64,000 nucleotides of DNA from Methylocapsa acidiphila B2 (GTDB lineage: Bacteria; Pseudomonadota; Alphaproteobacteria; Rhizobiales; Beijerinckiaceae), in contig NZ_KE386496.1 of the NCBI RefSeq assembly GCF_000427445.1, forward strand, positions 3,450,004-3,514,003. The letters are read 5' to 3'. Below, in pieces: positions 38,622-50,198 of this stretch. Numbering within the stretch: position 1 is the stretch's first letter; every line of letters begins with the position of its first letter. The translations under genes and the position numbers were made by a program. The notes beneath the pieces were generated by a model. It made no database searches and had not been told where the DNA came from. It saw nothing but the letters and a program-made list of their open reading frames with translations.

Positions 38622-38637
38622 TGTAGCCTGTGCTACA
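38622..38637. promoter_or_regulatory. MntR box upstream of mntH
   Basis: TGTAGC (38622-38627) and GCTACA (38632-38637) are perfect inverted repeats around four bases. The TAGC-N4-GCTA core is the same as the centre of the E. coli MntR box. It lies about 29-44 bases before the GTG start of mntH, where binding would block transcription. Confidence 0.75.
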
Positions 38638-38665
38638 TTTTAGGCGTTCGTGACGGAGATCAGAT

Positions 38666-39988
38666 GTGGCTTCAGCACTACAGTCGGCCGCTGCGCCTTC
38701 GCTCGGCGCGGCCTATGGCAGCGTCCCTGTTCCGCCGTCCGGTTCGCGCCTGCGACGTTTTCTGAGCTTCGCGGGGCCGGGCTATCTCGTCGCGACCGGC
38801 TATATGGATCCCGGCAATTGGGCGACGGCGCTCGCCGGTGGCTCGCGCTTCGGCACGGCGCTTCTGTTCGTCGCGGTTCTCTCGAGTCTGATGGCCGTTG
38901 TGTTGCAGGCCCTCTCGGCGAGGCTCGCTTTCGCGACGGGGCGCGACCTCGCGCAAGTCTGCCGCTCTGCCTTTCCGCCTGCGGTCAGCATTGTCTTTTG
39001 GCTGGTCATGGAACTCGCGATCGTCGCGACGGATCTCGCCGAGGTCATTGGCACGGCGATCGGCCTCGAACTCCTGACTGGCCTGCCGCTCGGAGCGGGC
39101 GTGATCCTCACCGCCTTCGACGCGCTCCTCGTGCTCGCTTTCATGCGCTTCGGCTTTCGCAAGCTCGAGGCTTTCGTCGTCGCGCTTCTGATCTTGATCG
39201 CCTCCTGCTTCGCGATCGAGCTCGTTCTCGCCCGGCCGGACATGGCGGCCGTAGCGAAAGGGCTTTTGCCGAGCCGCGAACTCTTCACCAACCCGCAAAT
39301 GCTCTACATCGCGCTCGGCATTCTCGGCGCGACCGTCATGCCGCATAATCTCTATCTGCATTCTGGAATCGTGCTGACCCGCGCGATAGGTTCGCGCGAG
39401 ATCGACAAGCGGCGCGCGATCGGCCTCGCCATTCTAGACTCCACGGTCGCGTTGCTTTTCGCGCTTATCGTCAATGCGTCGATCCTGGTCCTCGCCGCGG
39501 CGGCCTTTTACGCGCATGGACATTTCGAGGTGGCTGAGTTGCCGGACGCCTATCGGCTGATCGCGCCTCTGCTCGGCAGCACGCTCGCGCCCAAGCTCTT
39601 CGCTATCGCCCTGATCGCCTGCGGACTAAACTCCACCCTGACCGCGACCCTGGCGGGCCAGATCGTGATGGAAGGCTTTGTCAAGATCAGGCTCAATCCG
39701 GCGGCGCGGCGGCTGTTGACGCGCTCCATCGCCATTGTTCCCGCCGTGGCGGCGATTTTCATCGGCGGCGAGGCGACGACCAATAGCCTGCTCGTCCTGA
39801 GCCAGGTCGTGTTGAGTCTGACCTTGCCCTTCGCCGTGGTCCCGCTCGTGTGGTTCACGGCTTCGAGGACGCGCATGGGCGGCCTCGTCGCGCCGCGACC
39901 GACGACGGCGGTCGCGGTCCTGATCGCGCTCGCCATTATCCTGCTGAACGGGAAGCTCGTCTTGGACGCGATCGTCGGCGGGGGATGA
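38666..39988 (+). CDS. mntH: Nramp-family Mn(II) transporter
   Basis: A 440-residue inner-membrane proton-coupled divalent metal importer with about eleven membrane segments. The two unwound-helix metal motifs are present: DPGN (48-51) and the later MPHNLYLHS. The start is GTG 38666, seven bases behind GGAG. Divergent from mntR with an MntR box in front. It is convergent with valS, with a 30-base gap. Confidence 0.95.
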   Translation: MASALQSAAAPSLGAAYGSVPVPPSGSRLRRFLSFAGPGYLVATGYMDPGNWATALAGGSRFGTALLFVAVLSSLMAVVLQALSARLAFATGRDLAQVCRSAFPPAVSIVFWLVMELAIVATDLAEVIGTAIGLELLTGLPLGAGVILTAFDALLVLAFMRFGFRKLEAFVVALLILIASCFAIELVLARPDMAAVAKGLLPSRELFTNPQMLYIALGILGATVMPHNLYLHSGIVLTRAIGSREIDKRRAIGLAILDSTVALLFALIVNASILVLAAAAFYAHGHFEVAELPDAYRLIAPLLGSTLAPKLFAIALIACGLNSTLTATLAGQIVMEGFVKIRLNPAARRLLTRSIAIVPAVAAIFIGGEATTNSLLVLSQVVLSLTLPFAVVPLVWFTASRTRMGGLVAPRPTTAVAVLIALAIILLNGKLVLDAIVGGG

Positions 39989-40018
39989 CGTCCCCCCGGC
40001 CCGCGCGGCTGCTTCGCC

Positions 40019-42766
<2,748 letters not shown>

Positions 42767-43166
42767 CGAAATTCGCTTCCGTCTCCTGTCCGCCCCGGCC
42801 TCGGGGGGCGGATCGCGCCAGACGCGAGCGATCGCAAAGGAGCGCCGAAAAGGCAAGCGATTAAGACCGCATGCAATTGAGATATGGAAGAGTCGAGGAG
42901 AAACGCGCCGCGAGAGGCGCGCGGAAAAGAAGCGAAGCTGCTTTGCGCGACGTTTCAAATCGTAAATCAAGAGCGTCAAGCTGGGGCGCTCGGCCGGGAT
43001 GCTTGATGTTAATGAATGACGGGCAATGGCGTTCGGCGACGCTCCGCCGAAGTCAGGAGCCGATCGGGCGCCGCAACGCATTTGGCAAAACTATCCGCCT
43101 ATCCGCCACTAGACTACAGACGCCGCCAGTTTTTGCCCTGGGCCCTTTCGATCCAAGTCTTGAAAA
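42767..43166. other. Intergenic region upstream of valS
   Basis: A 400-base gap between the popZ-like gene and valS. It presumably contains the valS promoter. Nothing else can be supported; no T-box-like leader was recognised. Confidence 0.35.
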
Positions 43167-43682
43167 TTAATCCTGCCGCGCGAGCCGCTCGATCTCGGCG
43201 CGGACCAGGCGCTCCACGAGAGCCGGCAGATTTTCATCGAGCCAGGCCTTGAGCATCGGGCGCAGCATGTCGCGGGTCAGGGAGGCGATAGCCTCCGAAT
43301 TGCGCGCGAAGCGGCTCGCGATCAATAGATTGAATGCGGCGGCGACGGACTTATCGGCCGCCGCAGAAAGAAGGCGTGGCTCGGCGTCGGCTTGCGGCGG
43401 CGAACTGGCGGCGGAAAGCTCGGGCTCGGCGTTTTCATCGTCTGGAAGAGCAAGAACCAAATCCGGTGTGCGCGCGGCCTCGCCTGGCTCGGCCTTGGAT
43501 GCGCCGGGCGCTGGGCGCTGCGGTTCCGCGACGCGCGCGGCTTCGCCGTCGCGGCCGGCCAGCAGAGCCTGATCGTCCGCGATGATTCGCCGAATGGAGA
43601 GCAGGATCTCCTCCATTGAAGGCTCATGCGCACGGGGCTCGACTGGATCGCTGATTTTCAGGATGGGATTGGCTGCGTTCAT
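43167..43682 (-). CDS. popZ: PopZ-like polar organising protein (DUF2497)
   Basis: A 171-residue protein with the two conserved ends of the DUF2497/PopZ family: an N-terminal helix EPSMEEILLSIRRIIADD, a Pro/Ala/Glu-rich disordered middle, and a C-terminal helical block (LRPMLKAWLDENLPALVERLVRAEIERLAR). PopZ forms polar condensates that anchor ParB-parS in Caulobacter; the role here is by family. ATG 43682 gives the usual start; the frame is open to 43748. It lies between tolC and valS, a conserved alphaproteobacterial order. Confidence 0.85.
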   Translation of the reverse strand: MNAANPILKISDPVEPRAHEPSMEEILLSIRRIIADDQALLAGRDGEAARVAEPQRPAPGASKAEPGEAARTPDLVLALPDDENAEPELSAASSPPQADAEPRLLSAAADKSVAAAFNLLIASRFARNSEAIASLTRDMLRPMLKAWLDENLPALVERLVRAEIERLARQD

Positions 43683-43935
43683 GGCCGCGATTGCTTTCAC
43701 AAGAGACGGGCGCGTCGTCCGAATTGGCGCGCCGCGCGCCGCCGCCAATTGACTTCGATTCGCGACATCAGGTTAGTCCCGGCGCATTGCGGCTGGCAAG
43801 GCGAGCGTGGCCTAAGGTTCCGTGAAATCCGATGCTAGGGCGTAAAGCGGACGATCCGCGCGAGCACGACGCTCTAAAGCGAACCGTCGCACGCGAAGCT
43901 TGGCTCGAGCTGGCGCCGGCGCCAACCGCCTGGGT

Positions 43936-45357
43936 TCAGCGCCCATCCGGCGTGCGAAGGCCGATCCATTTGTCCTTGACCTGATCGAAATGCACGGTCG
44001 GGTCATATTGCACGACGTTCAGGTTGAGATTGGCGGCCGATAGGCGGCCGATCGCCGCCATCACCGCATAGGACGCGACGACCCGGTCGCGTTGCGCCGT
44101 GACCAAGCTCACCCGCGTGTTCAGCAGGATCTGTTGCTGCTGCAGAACGTCGAAGGTGGTGCGCTGGCCGACCTTCGCCTCCTCGCGGACGCCGTCGAGC
44201 GCGATTTCGGCGGCCTTGACCGCCGCTCTGGCGGATTGAATGACCGCCTTCGCGCTGTCGAGTTGGCCCCAGCTCGAGACGACGCCCGCCCGCACCGAAT
44301 CGCGCTCAAGGTCGGCCTGGATGCGCGCCTGTCCGAGCGTCTCCTTGGCTTGGCGGGCGCGGGCGTAGACATCGCCGCCGCTGTAGATCGGCACGGTGAT
44401 CTGGCCGAGCACCTGCGCGTTTAGAAGCTGCTCTTTGGGAAACCCGCTATAGGCGCCGCTCGCCTGGACGTTTCCGACGAGGCCCACGGTCGGGTAAAGC
44501 TCGCCTTCGACGAGCTTTACCTGCAAAGCGGCGGCGTCGACCGAATGCAGCGCCGATTGAATGACCGGATGTTCGGAAAGCCCGACCAGCACGGCGGTGT
44601 CCACATTGCGCGGCAAAAGGCTTTCGATCGTCCGCGCGGGTTCGAGCTTCGTCGGCTGGATGCCGATCACTTGACGAAAATTGGCGATGCTCGTCTGCAG
44701 ATTGGCCTGGGCCGCGAAATAATCCGAACGCGCGTTCGCAAGGCTGGCTTCGGCTTGGGCGACGTCGGTTCGCGTCACCTCGCCGACGTTGAAACGATCG
44801 CGGGTTTGGCGCAATTGTTCTTCGAGAACGGTGATATTGTTGCGGCGCAAGTCGAGTATCGCGGTGTCGCGCAGGACGTTCATATAGACGGTCGCGCCGT
44901 TCAGAAGAACGTTGAGCTCGGTGTTGCGAAGGTTCTCGCGCGCTCCCATGATATTGGACTCGGCTTGCCGGACGCCATTGATCGTGCGGTTGCCGTTGTA
45001 GACCGTCTGGTTGACGGTGAGGCTGACCGTTCGGGGCAGGGAGCCCGTCCGCTTTCTCGTAAGGCCGTCGGCCTGAGTATAGTCGAGGTAGTTATAGCCG
45101 GCGTCGGCGGAAACGCTGGCGCTCGGCCGCCAGCTGGAGCTGGCCTGCGGCAACGTTTCATCGGTTGCGCGCACGCCCGCGCGCTGCTGGTTCATGTCGG
45201 GGTTGCCGCCATAGGCGAGCGCCAAGGCGCCCGACATTGTCTCGGCGGCGATCGGCGTCGGCGCGAGACAAAGCGCCCCGATAATCGCCGCTCCGGCGGC
45301 GCGCGCTATAGTGATGCGTGATTTAAGTTTGATGTTATGAAAAACGGCGCGGCGCAT
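43936..45357 (-). CDS. tolC: TolC-family outer membrane efflux protein
   Basis: A 473-residue outer membrane channel. A signal peptide ends in PIAAE near residue 39. Two repeats of the outer membrane efflux domain follow, with typical long periplasmic helices (ETLGQARIQADLERDSVRAGVVSSWGQLD), the equatorial VGEVTRTDVAQAEASLANAR segment and the VGQRTTFDVLQQQQILLNTR segment. It should serve type I secretion or RND pumps encoded elsewhere. pcm is 238 bases upstream on the same strand. Confidence 0.93.
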   Translation of the reverse strand: MRRAVFHNIKLKSRITIARAAGAAIIGALCLAPTPIAAETMSGALALAYGGNPDMNQQRAGVRATDETLPQASSSWRPSASVSADAGYNYLDYTQADGLTRKRTGSLPRTVSLTVNQTVYNGNRTINGVRQAESNIMGARENLRNTELNVLLNGATVYMNVLRDTAILDLRRNNITVLEEQLRQTRDRFNVGEVTRTDVAQAEASLANARSDYFAAQANLQTSIANFRQVIGIQPTKLEPARTIESLLPRNVDTAVLVGLSEHPVIQSALHSVDAAALQVKLVEGELYPTVGLVGNVQASGAYSGFPKEQLLNAQVLGQITVPIYSGGDVYARARQAKETLGQARIQADLERDSVRAGVVSSWGQLDSAKAVIQSARAAVKAAEIALDGVREEAKVGQRTTFDVLQQQQILLNTRVSLVTAQRDRVVASYAVMAAIGRLSAANLNLNVVQYDPTVHFDQVKDKWIGLRTPDGR

Positions 45358-45595
45358 GGCTGGCGATCAATCCTTCGGCTCCGGACCCATCTCCGCGTCC
45401 GAATCGTGCCGCGCTCCGCTCCTCCCCTCGAAACCCACGAATTTCCGCGCTGCGCTTCCCGATGCGCAACGCCAGAAGTTAGTTTCGAGGCGGCTCCGCT
45501 TGCAAATCCGTCCAGTCCAAGAGGTAGGGCCTGTCGACTGGCTGATCGTAACTACAGAAAGAAGGCGGAAAAGAGAGAGGGCCGGCCAGGAAGCG

Positions 45596-46312
45596 TCAAG
45601 AAAATGTGAATTCCGCCACTTTTTGGAAGGCCCCGAGAAGCGGCGCGGAAACGTCGAAGAGCGCCCGCGTGCCGATCACTTGGTCGACCTTCTCATAGCG
45701 CATGGCCTTGCCCGCTACGCCGCTTGGGTTGTCGGGTTGAAGCTGGATCGTGAGCAGACGCCCGCCTTCCCGCAGTTGCCCGAGCAGCGGTTCCAAATTG
45801 GCCTCGACCGCGCCATTGATGAAAATCACGTCGAAAGGGCCGTCCTTGGGCGCGCCTTCCGCGAGCGGGCCCAAAATCGTGCGAACGCGGCCGAGCCCAT
45901 AGCGATCGAGATTGGCGCGCGTTGCGTCGCGCAAGGCTTGATCAGACTCGAGGGCGACGACCGCGCCGCCGAGCCCGGCAAAAAGCGCGGTTGAATAGCC
46001 CGTCGTCGGGGCGACGTCCAAAATCTTGTCGCTCGGATGCAGTCCCGCGCCTTGAATGAGTCGCGCAAGGACGAGTGGAGGTAAAAGAACTCTCGATTCG
46101 TCATTGGGCCGGCCGGATTTGATCCGCAGGCTCGCGTCGGAATAGGCGAGGGGCGCAAGCTCGGCGGGAAGGAAAAGCTCGCGCGGGACCTCGAGCAGCC
46201 GCTCGAGCAGGGTCTGATCGGTGACGTCGAAGGTGCGGATCTGGCACTCGACCATCGTGCGGCGGAGCAGGGCGGAGTCCGGCAAGAGTTCAGCGACGCT
46301 GGCGTCCGGCAT
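45596..46312 (-). CDS. pcm: Protein-L-isoaspartate O-methyltransferase family
   Basis: A 238-residue SAM-dependent methyltransferase that repairs isoaspartyl residues, or a close homologue. The N-terminal RRTMVECQIRTFDVTD, the PRELFLP segment, and the SAM motif ILDVAPTTGYSTALFAGLG are visible. The usual GTGSGY sequence is changed to PTTGYS, as in many alphaproteobacterial relatives whose activity has not been shown. ATG 46312 follows GAGGA at 11 bases; ATG 46330 is an alternative. First gene of the pcm-tolC-popZ-valS order. Confidence 0.85.
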   Translation of the reverse strand: MPDASVAELLPDSALLRRTMVECQIRTFDVTDQTLLERLLEVPRELFLPAELAPLAYSDASLRIKSGRPNDESRVLLPPLVLARLIQGAGLHPSDKILDVAPTTGYSTALFAGLGGAVVALESDQALRDATRANLDRYGLGRVRTILGPLAEGAPKDGPFDVIFINGAVEANLEPLLGQLREGGRLLTIQLQPDNPSGVAGKAMRYEKVDQVIGTRALFDVSAPLLGAFQKVAEFTFS

Positions 46313-46437
46313 AATCTTCGAAGTCCTCATCCAACAGGCGCTGTGGCAGGCCCTTTGATCGCGCAAGCTTATAAATCGAACGCTAGAGCCTGTCCATTCC
46401 GGGGGCGGCCAGGCTTGATGCGACGAAGGCTCGTCGA

Positions 46438-46486
46438 ACTGCGGCCCTTTTATCGGTCTTGGAAACTCCGATAAAAGGGCCGCAGT
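46438..46486. other. Perfect 19-bp inverted repeat (stem-loop)
   Basis: Arms at 46438-46456 and 46468-46486 are exact complements (each contains GCGGCCCTTTTATCGG or its complement) around an 11-base loop. The site sits in the shared upstream region of the divergent pcm and DUF4337 genes, where a terminator would be unexpected. No T-tract follows. It could be a mobile palindrome, a leader structure or a protein-binding site. The rest of 46331-46650 shows nothing further. Confidence 0.7.
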
Positions 46487-46650
46487 CCGATTTCGAGAAA
46501 ATATTTCTTTCCAAGTAGCAGAGTCGCGAAAGGCGGCGCTTCTGTTGCGCGCACTTCATGAAAAGGCGCTCTTTTTTCGCCGCGCGGGGTCCCTCTGCGC
46601 GGCCTTATAGTCTATGACCCGGCGGCCGAGTTTCTCAAAAGGATAGGTCC

Positions 46651-47214
46651 ATGGAGGAATCTCCGACCGAGCATTTCGACCATGCGCAACATGCCGAGCA
46701 CGTCGCGCATACGGGCGATTCGTTTCTGACGCGGGTGTCGATCACGATCGCCATTCTCGCCGTCATCGCGGCCACCGTCGGCAGTCTGGAGACGATTGAG
46801 ACGGCGGCGACGATCGGCGAAAAGAACGCCGCCGTGCTTTTGCAAAATAAAGCGACCGATACGTGGAATTTCTATCAGGCGAAAAGCATCAAGAAGAACA
46901 TTTACGCGATAGCCGCGGCGCAAGGCGGCGAGGCCGGCGACGACTACAAGAAGCAATCAGAGCGCTATGGCTCAGACGAGAAAGAGCTATTCGCGAAGGG
47001 TCAGGAACTCGAGCATCAAACCGAGGAAAAGCTGCATGCCAGCGAGCGCCACGAGCATCGCCATCATATCCTGACGATCTCCGTGACTTTCCTGCATATC
47101 TCCATCGCCATTGCGACGATCTCGATCATCATGCGCGGGCGGCGCTGGCCGTGGGGCCTATCGATCGCGCTCGGCGCGCTCGGAACGCTCGGCGCGGCGT
47201 TCGCTTATTTGTGA
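46651..47214 (+). CDS. DUF4337-type membrane protein
   Basis: A 187-residue protein with one N-terminal membrane segment (ITIAILAVIAATVGSLETIET), a long charged soluble stretch with predicted helices (KNAAVLLQNKATDTWNFYQAKSIKKN), and two C-terminal membrane segments. This is the DUF4337 layout; the function of that family is unknown. AAAGGAT lies before ATG 46651. Confidence 0.8.
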   Translation: MEESPTEHFDHAQHAEHVAHTGDSFLTRVSITIAILAVIAATVGSLETIETAATIGEKNAAVLLQNKATDTWNFYQAKSIKKNIYAIAAAQGGEAGDDYKKQSERYGSDEKELFAKGQELEHQTEEKLHASERHEHRHHILTISVTFLHISIAIATISIIMRGRRWPWGLSIALGALGTLGAAFAYL

Positions 47215-47242
47215 GGCTACGGCCGCAACAAAAACGCGGACG

Positions 47243-47737
47243 TCAGCTTTTGAGCCGCTTGTTGCATTCGCTATAATATCCGCCGCCCTTCTGGATCCAT
47301 TTCAAGCCGCCATTGGAATTTGTGGCTTTATTGGCTTTGTATTGATCGAGGCAGGTTTTCTGCCGCGCCTTGCCCGGCAGTTCCTTGGCGTAGGTGGGCG
47401 AAATGGCGGTCGGGAACACGGCGGTGCTGGGCGCGGCGGCCGGCGCCGCCGGCTTGAGCGGATTGGCTGCCGGAGCCGCGGGCGTTGGGGCGGGCGCGGG
47501 CGCAGTGGCCGGCGCCGCCGTCGTCGGCGCGGCGGTCCCTTTGGCCTCGGCGGCGCATTGGCTATAGAATTGCTGCCAGGTCTGGTCGCCCAAGGTTCCG
47601 GCGGTTTTGGCAGCCTGATATTTTGCGCTGCAGTCTTGGCGGACCGTTTGAGCTGAAACCGGTCCGGGGAACGCAAGGCTTAAGCCAATCGAGCCCGCCG
47701 CAATCGCGATCAGCGAACAAGCGCTACGAAATGTCAT
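47243..47737 (-). CDS. Exported Cys-patterned protein, 164 residues
   Basis: ATG 47737, behind GGAGAG, begins a signal peptide that ends in VSAQ near residue 28. The mature part has C-x2-KYQAAKTAGTLG-type and later TCLDQYKANK / SECNKRLK segments, giving two Cys-paired mini-repeats around an Ala/Pro-rich linker. PsiF-like proteins show a similar repeat, but I cannot assign a name with confidence. Convergent with the DUF4337 gene. Confidence 0.65.
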   Translation of the reverse strand: MTFRSACSLIAIAAGSIGLSLAFPGPVSAQTVRQDCSAKYQAAKTAGTLGDQTWQQFYSQCAAEAKGTAAPTTAAPATAPAPAPTPAAPAANPLKPAAPAAAPSTAVFPTAISPTYAKELPGKARQKTCLDQYKANKATNSNGGLKWIQKGGGYYSECNKRLKS

Positions 47738-47872
47738 GGAAGCTCTCCGTCGTGAGGGACGCGAATCGACCAAACGCGCGTGCATTTGATCGAACTTCCC
47801 GCGAAATCCGACGGACGTCAAATATGACGTCATGGCGAACAGGGCGCGGCCGCCCTGCTCGACAGTCGCGTC

Positions 47873-48805
47873 TCAGGCCGGCCCTCCGGCCGCTGCTGCA
47901 ACTTCCGCGGCGAAATCGGTCTCTTGCTTCTCGATTCCCTCGCCGAGCGCATAGCGGACGAAGCCTTTGAGCGTCACCGGCGCGCCGACGGATTTTTCCG
48001 CTTCCTTGACGACTTGGCCGATCGTCTTGCCGGCGTGCTCGGCATGGATCGAGACCTGATCGATGAGGCAGACCTCCTTAAAATAGGTCTTCAGGCCGGA
48101 ATCGACGATTTTTTCGAGGACATGCGCCGGCTTGCCCGCGTTTTTCTCGGCGAGCACGGTCTTTTCCCTCTCGACGACGGCTGGGTCGAGCCCGGAGGAC
48201 TCGAGCGCAGCCGGGCTCGCCGCCGCCACATGCAGGGCGATCAGCCGGCCGAGCGGGGCGAGGGCCACGCTATCGCCCGTCGACTCGAGGGCGACCGCGA
48301 CGCCGATCTTGCCGAGCCCATCGGCGATGGCGTTATGGACATATTGGCCGATGAAGCCCTGGCCCACATGGAGCAGCGCCGCGCGCCGAAGGGTCATGTT
48401 TTCCCCGATCGTCGCGATCGCATTGGCGATGGCGTCGGCGACCGTGCCGCCGCCGGGATAGTGGGAGCCCTTGATCGCCTCGACGTCGGAAAGGCCCTTC
48501 TCGACCGCGACGAGCGCGATCGTTTTCGCGAGAGCCTGGAACTCCTCGTTCCGCGCGACGAAGTCGGTCTCCGAATTGACCTCGACGACGACGCCGTCAT
48601 TGCCGTGAACCGCGACCGCGACGAGCCCTTCCGCCGCAACGCGGCCGGACTTCTTCGCCGCCCGGGACAGGCCTTTCTTGCGCAGCCAGTCGATCGCCGC
48701 CTCGATGTCGCCCTCCGTCTCGGTGAGGGCGGCCTTGCAGTCCATCATGCCGGCGCCGGTCTTCTCGCGAAGATCCTTCACCAGCGCGGCCGTGACGCTC
48801 GCCAT
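47873..48805 (-). CDS. tsf: Elongation factor Ts
   Basis: A 310-residue guanine-nucleotide exchange factor for EF-Tu. The N-terminal [16 protein letters not shown] motif, [10 protein letters not shown] and the C-terminal [12 protein letters not shown]-like region are all intact. It follows rpsB on the same strand with a 113-base gap, the universal rpsB-tsf order. Confidence 0.97.
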   Translation of the reverse strand: MASVTAALVKDLREKTGAGMMDCKAALTETEGDIEAAIDWLRKKGLSRAAKKSGRVAAEGLVAVAVHGNDGVVVEVNSETDFVARNEEFQALAKTIALVAVEKGLSDVEAIKGSHYPGGGTVADAIANAIATIGENMTLRRAALLHVGQGFIGQYVHNAIADGLGKIGVAVALESTGDSVALAPLGRLIALHVAAASPAALESSGLDPAVVEREKTVLAEKNAGKPAHVLEKIVDSGLKTYFKEVCLIDQVSIHAEHAGKTIGQVVKEAEKSVGAPVTLKGFVRYALGEGIEKQETDFAAEVAAAAGGPA

Positions 48806-48918
48806 TCTCGTTTTCCTTCAGGTTCCGGCGGGCTTGCCCATCGCCCACCCACGTATCAAGCTGCTTTCGATGCGCCGCGGACGTGTTCTCGCCGCAGTTC
48901 GAGCGGCTCGGCCGCCGA

Positions 48919-49938
48919 TCAGGCGGCGATGAGGCCGCGCGCGTGATTGACCCAATCGTCGCGCGCGATGCGGCCGCCGAGCTTGAGGTCGTGATCGACT
49001 TTCGTGGTTTCTTCCGCCGTCATGGCCGCGATCTGCCAATAATGGAAAATTCCGGCGTCATTGAGCTTCTTGACGATCTGCGGGCCGATGCCCGGCAATT
49101 TGGCGAGATCGTCGGGCGCGCCGCGCGGCGCGGTGAGAAGCTCGAAGGCCTCGGCCGGCGCCTCGAAGACGTCGCCCGCCGCGGCTTCAGCAGGGAGTTC
49201 CTCCGGGATCGGCTGCTCGGCTTCGCCGAAGTCGATCCCGGCGTCGCCCTGGCTGCGCGAAATGCCGTCGAGCGCGGCGCGGGCGACGAGATCGCAATAG
49301 AGCGCGATGGCGCGGCCGGCGTCGTCATTGCCGGGGATTGGATAGGTGATCCCGTCGGGATCGCAATTGGTGTCGAGGATGGCCGCGACCGGAATATGCA
49401 GGCGCGCCGCCTCCTTGATCGCCAATTGTTCCTTATTGGTGTCGATGACGAAGATGAGGTCCGGCGTGCCGCCCATCTCCTTGATGCCGCCCAGCGCCTT
49501 TTCGAGCTTGTCGCGCTCGCGCGACATCATCAGGCGCTCTTTCTTGGTGAGGCCCGTCGCGCCGCTGCTCAAAAGCTCATCCACCTTGCGCAGGCGCTGG
49601 ATCGAGCCGGAAATCGTTTTCCAATTCGTCAGCATGCCGCCGAGCCAGCGGGAATTGATGTAATATTGCGCCGACCGCCGCGCCGCATCGGCGATGGAAT
49701 CCTGGGCCTGCCGCTTGGTGCCGACGAAAAGAACGCGTCCGCCGCGCGCGACCGTGTCCGACACCGCCTTCAGGGCCTGATGCAGCAGGGGCACCGTCTG
49801 GGCGAGATCGATGATATGGATATTATTGCGCGCGCCGAAAATATAGGGCTCCATCTTCGGGTTCCAGCGATGCGACTGGTGGCCGAAATGGGCGCCTGCC
49901 TCGAGCAGGCCGCGCATGGTGAAATCAGGCAAAGACAT
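48919..49938 (-). CDS. rpsB: 30S ribosomal protein S2 with C-terminal extension
   Basis: A 339-residue S2; the standard protein of about 240 residues ([21 protein letters not shown] to the [11 protein letters not shown] and [12 protein letters not shown] motifs) is extended by some 90 residues. The extension has a helix-hairpin-helix-like [18 protein letters not shown] motif, as seen in several Hyphomicrobiales. ATG 49938 was taken because the MSLPDF start is universal; GGAG lies upstream. tsf follows. Confidence 0.96.
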   Translation of the reverse strand: MSLPDFTMRGLLEAGAHFGHQSHRWNPKMEPYIFGARNNIHIIDLAQTVPLLHQALKAVSDTVARGGRVLFVGTKRQAQDSIADAARRSAQYYINSRWLGGMLTNWKTISGSIQRLRKVDELLSSGATGLTKKERLMMSRERDKLEKALGGIKEMGGTPDLIFVIDTNKEQLAIKEAARLHIPVAAILDTNCDPDGITYPIPGNDDAGRAIALYCDLVARAALDGISRSQGDAGIDFGEAEQPIPEELPAEAAAGDVFEAPAEAFELLTAPRGAPDDLAKLPGIGPQIVKKLNDAGIFHYWQIAAMTAEETTKVDHDLKLGGRIARDDWVNHARGLIAA

Positions 49939-50069
49939 AGGATGATTCTCCGGTTGACGCCGCCGCGGAGCGATGTGAGCCTCCCGCCAGGAGATCATCC
50001 GAAGGGGATGAACCACGGCAAAAAGCCACCGGATGCGGCCCTTGAAGCAGGGCCGCGCGATCCGCGTGT

Positions 50070-50102
50070 GGAATGGGCCGGTTTATAAGGCCGGCCCATT
50101 CC
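50070..50102. promoter_or_regulatory. Stem-loop in the rpsB upstream region
   Basis: GGAATGGGCCGG (50070-50081) and CCGGCCCATTCC (50091-50102) pair perfectly around nine bases, about 130 bases before the rpsB start on the minus strand. It may be part of an rpsB leader that S2 binds for feedback control, or a terminator of an upstream transcript. No T-tract is seen on either side. Confidence 0.5.
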
Positions 50103-50198
50103 GATTGCAAGGCGGCTGCCTGATGCGCTTTAAGCTATCCGTCACACTAAATAGGCGCGCCGCTAGCGCAAATGCGCTCGAGCGCGAGGACGCGCAAG

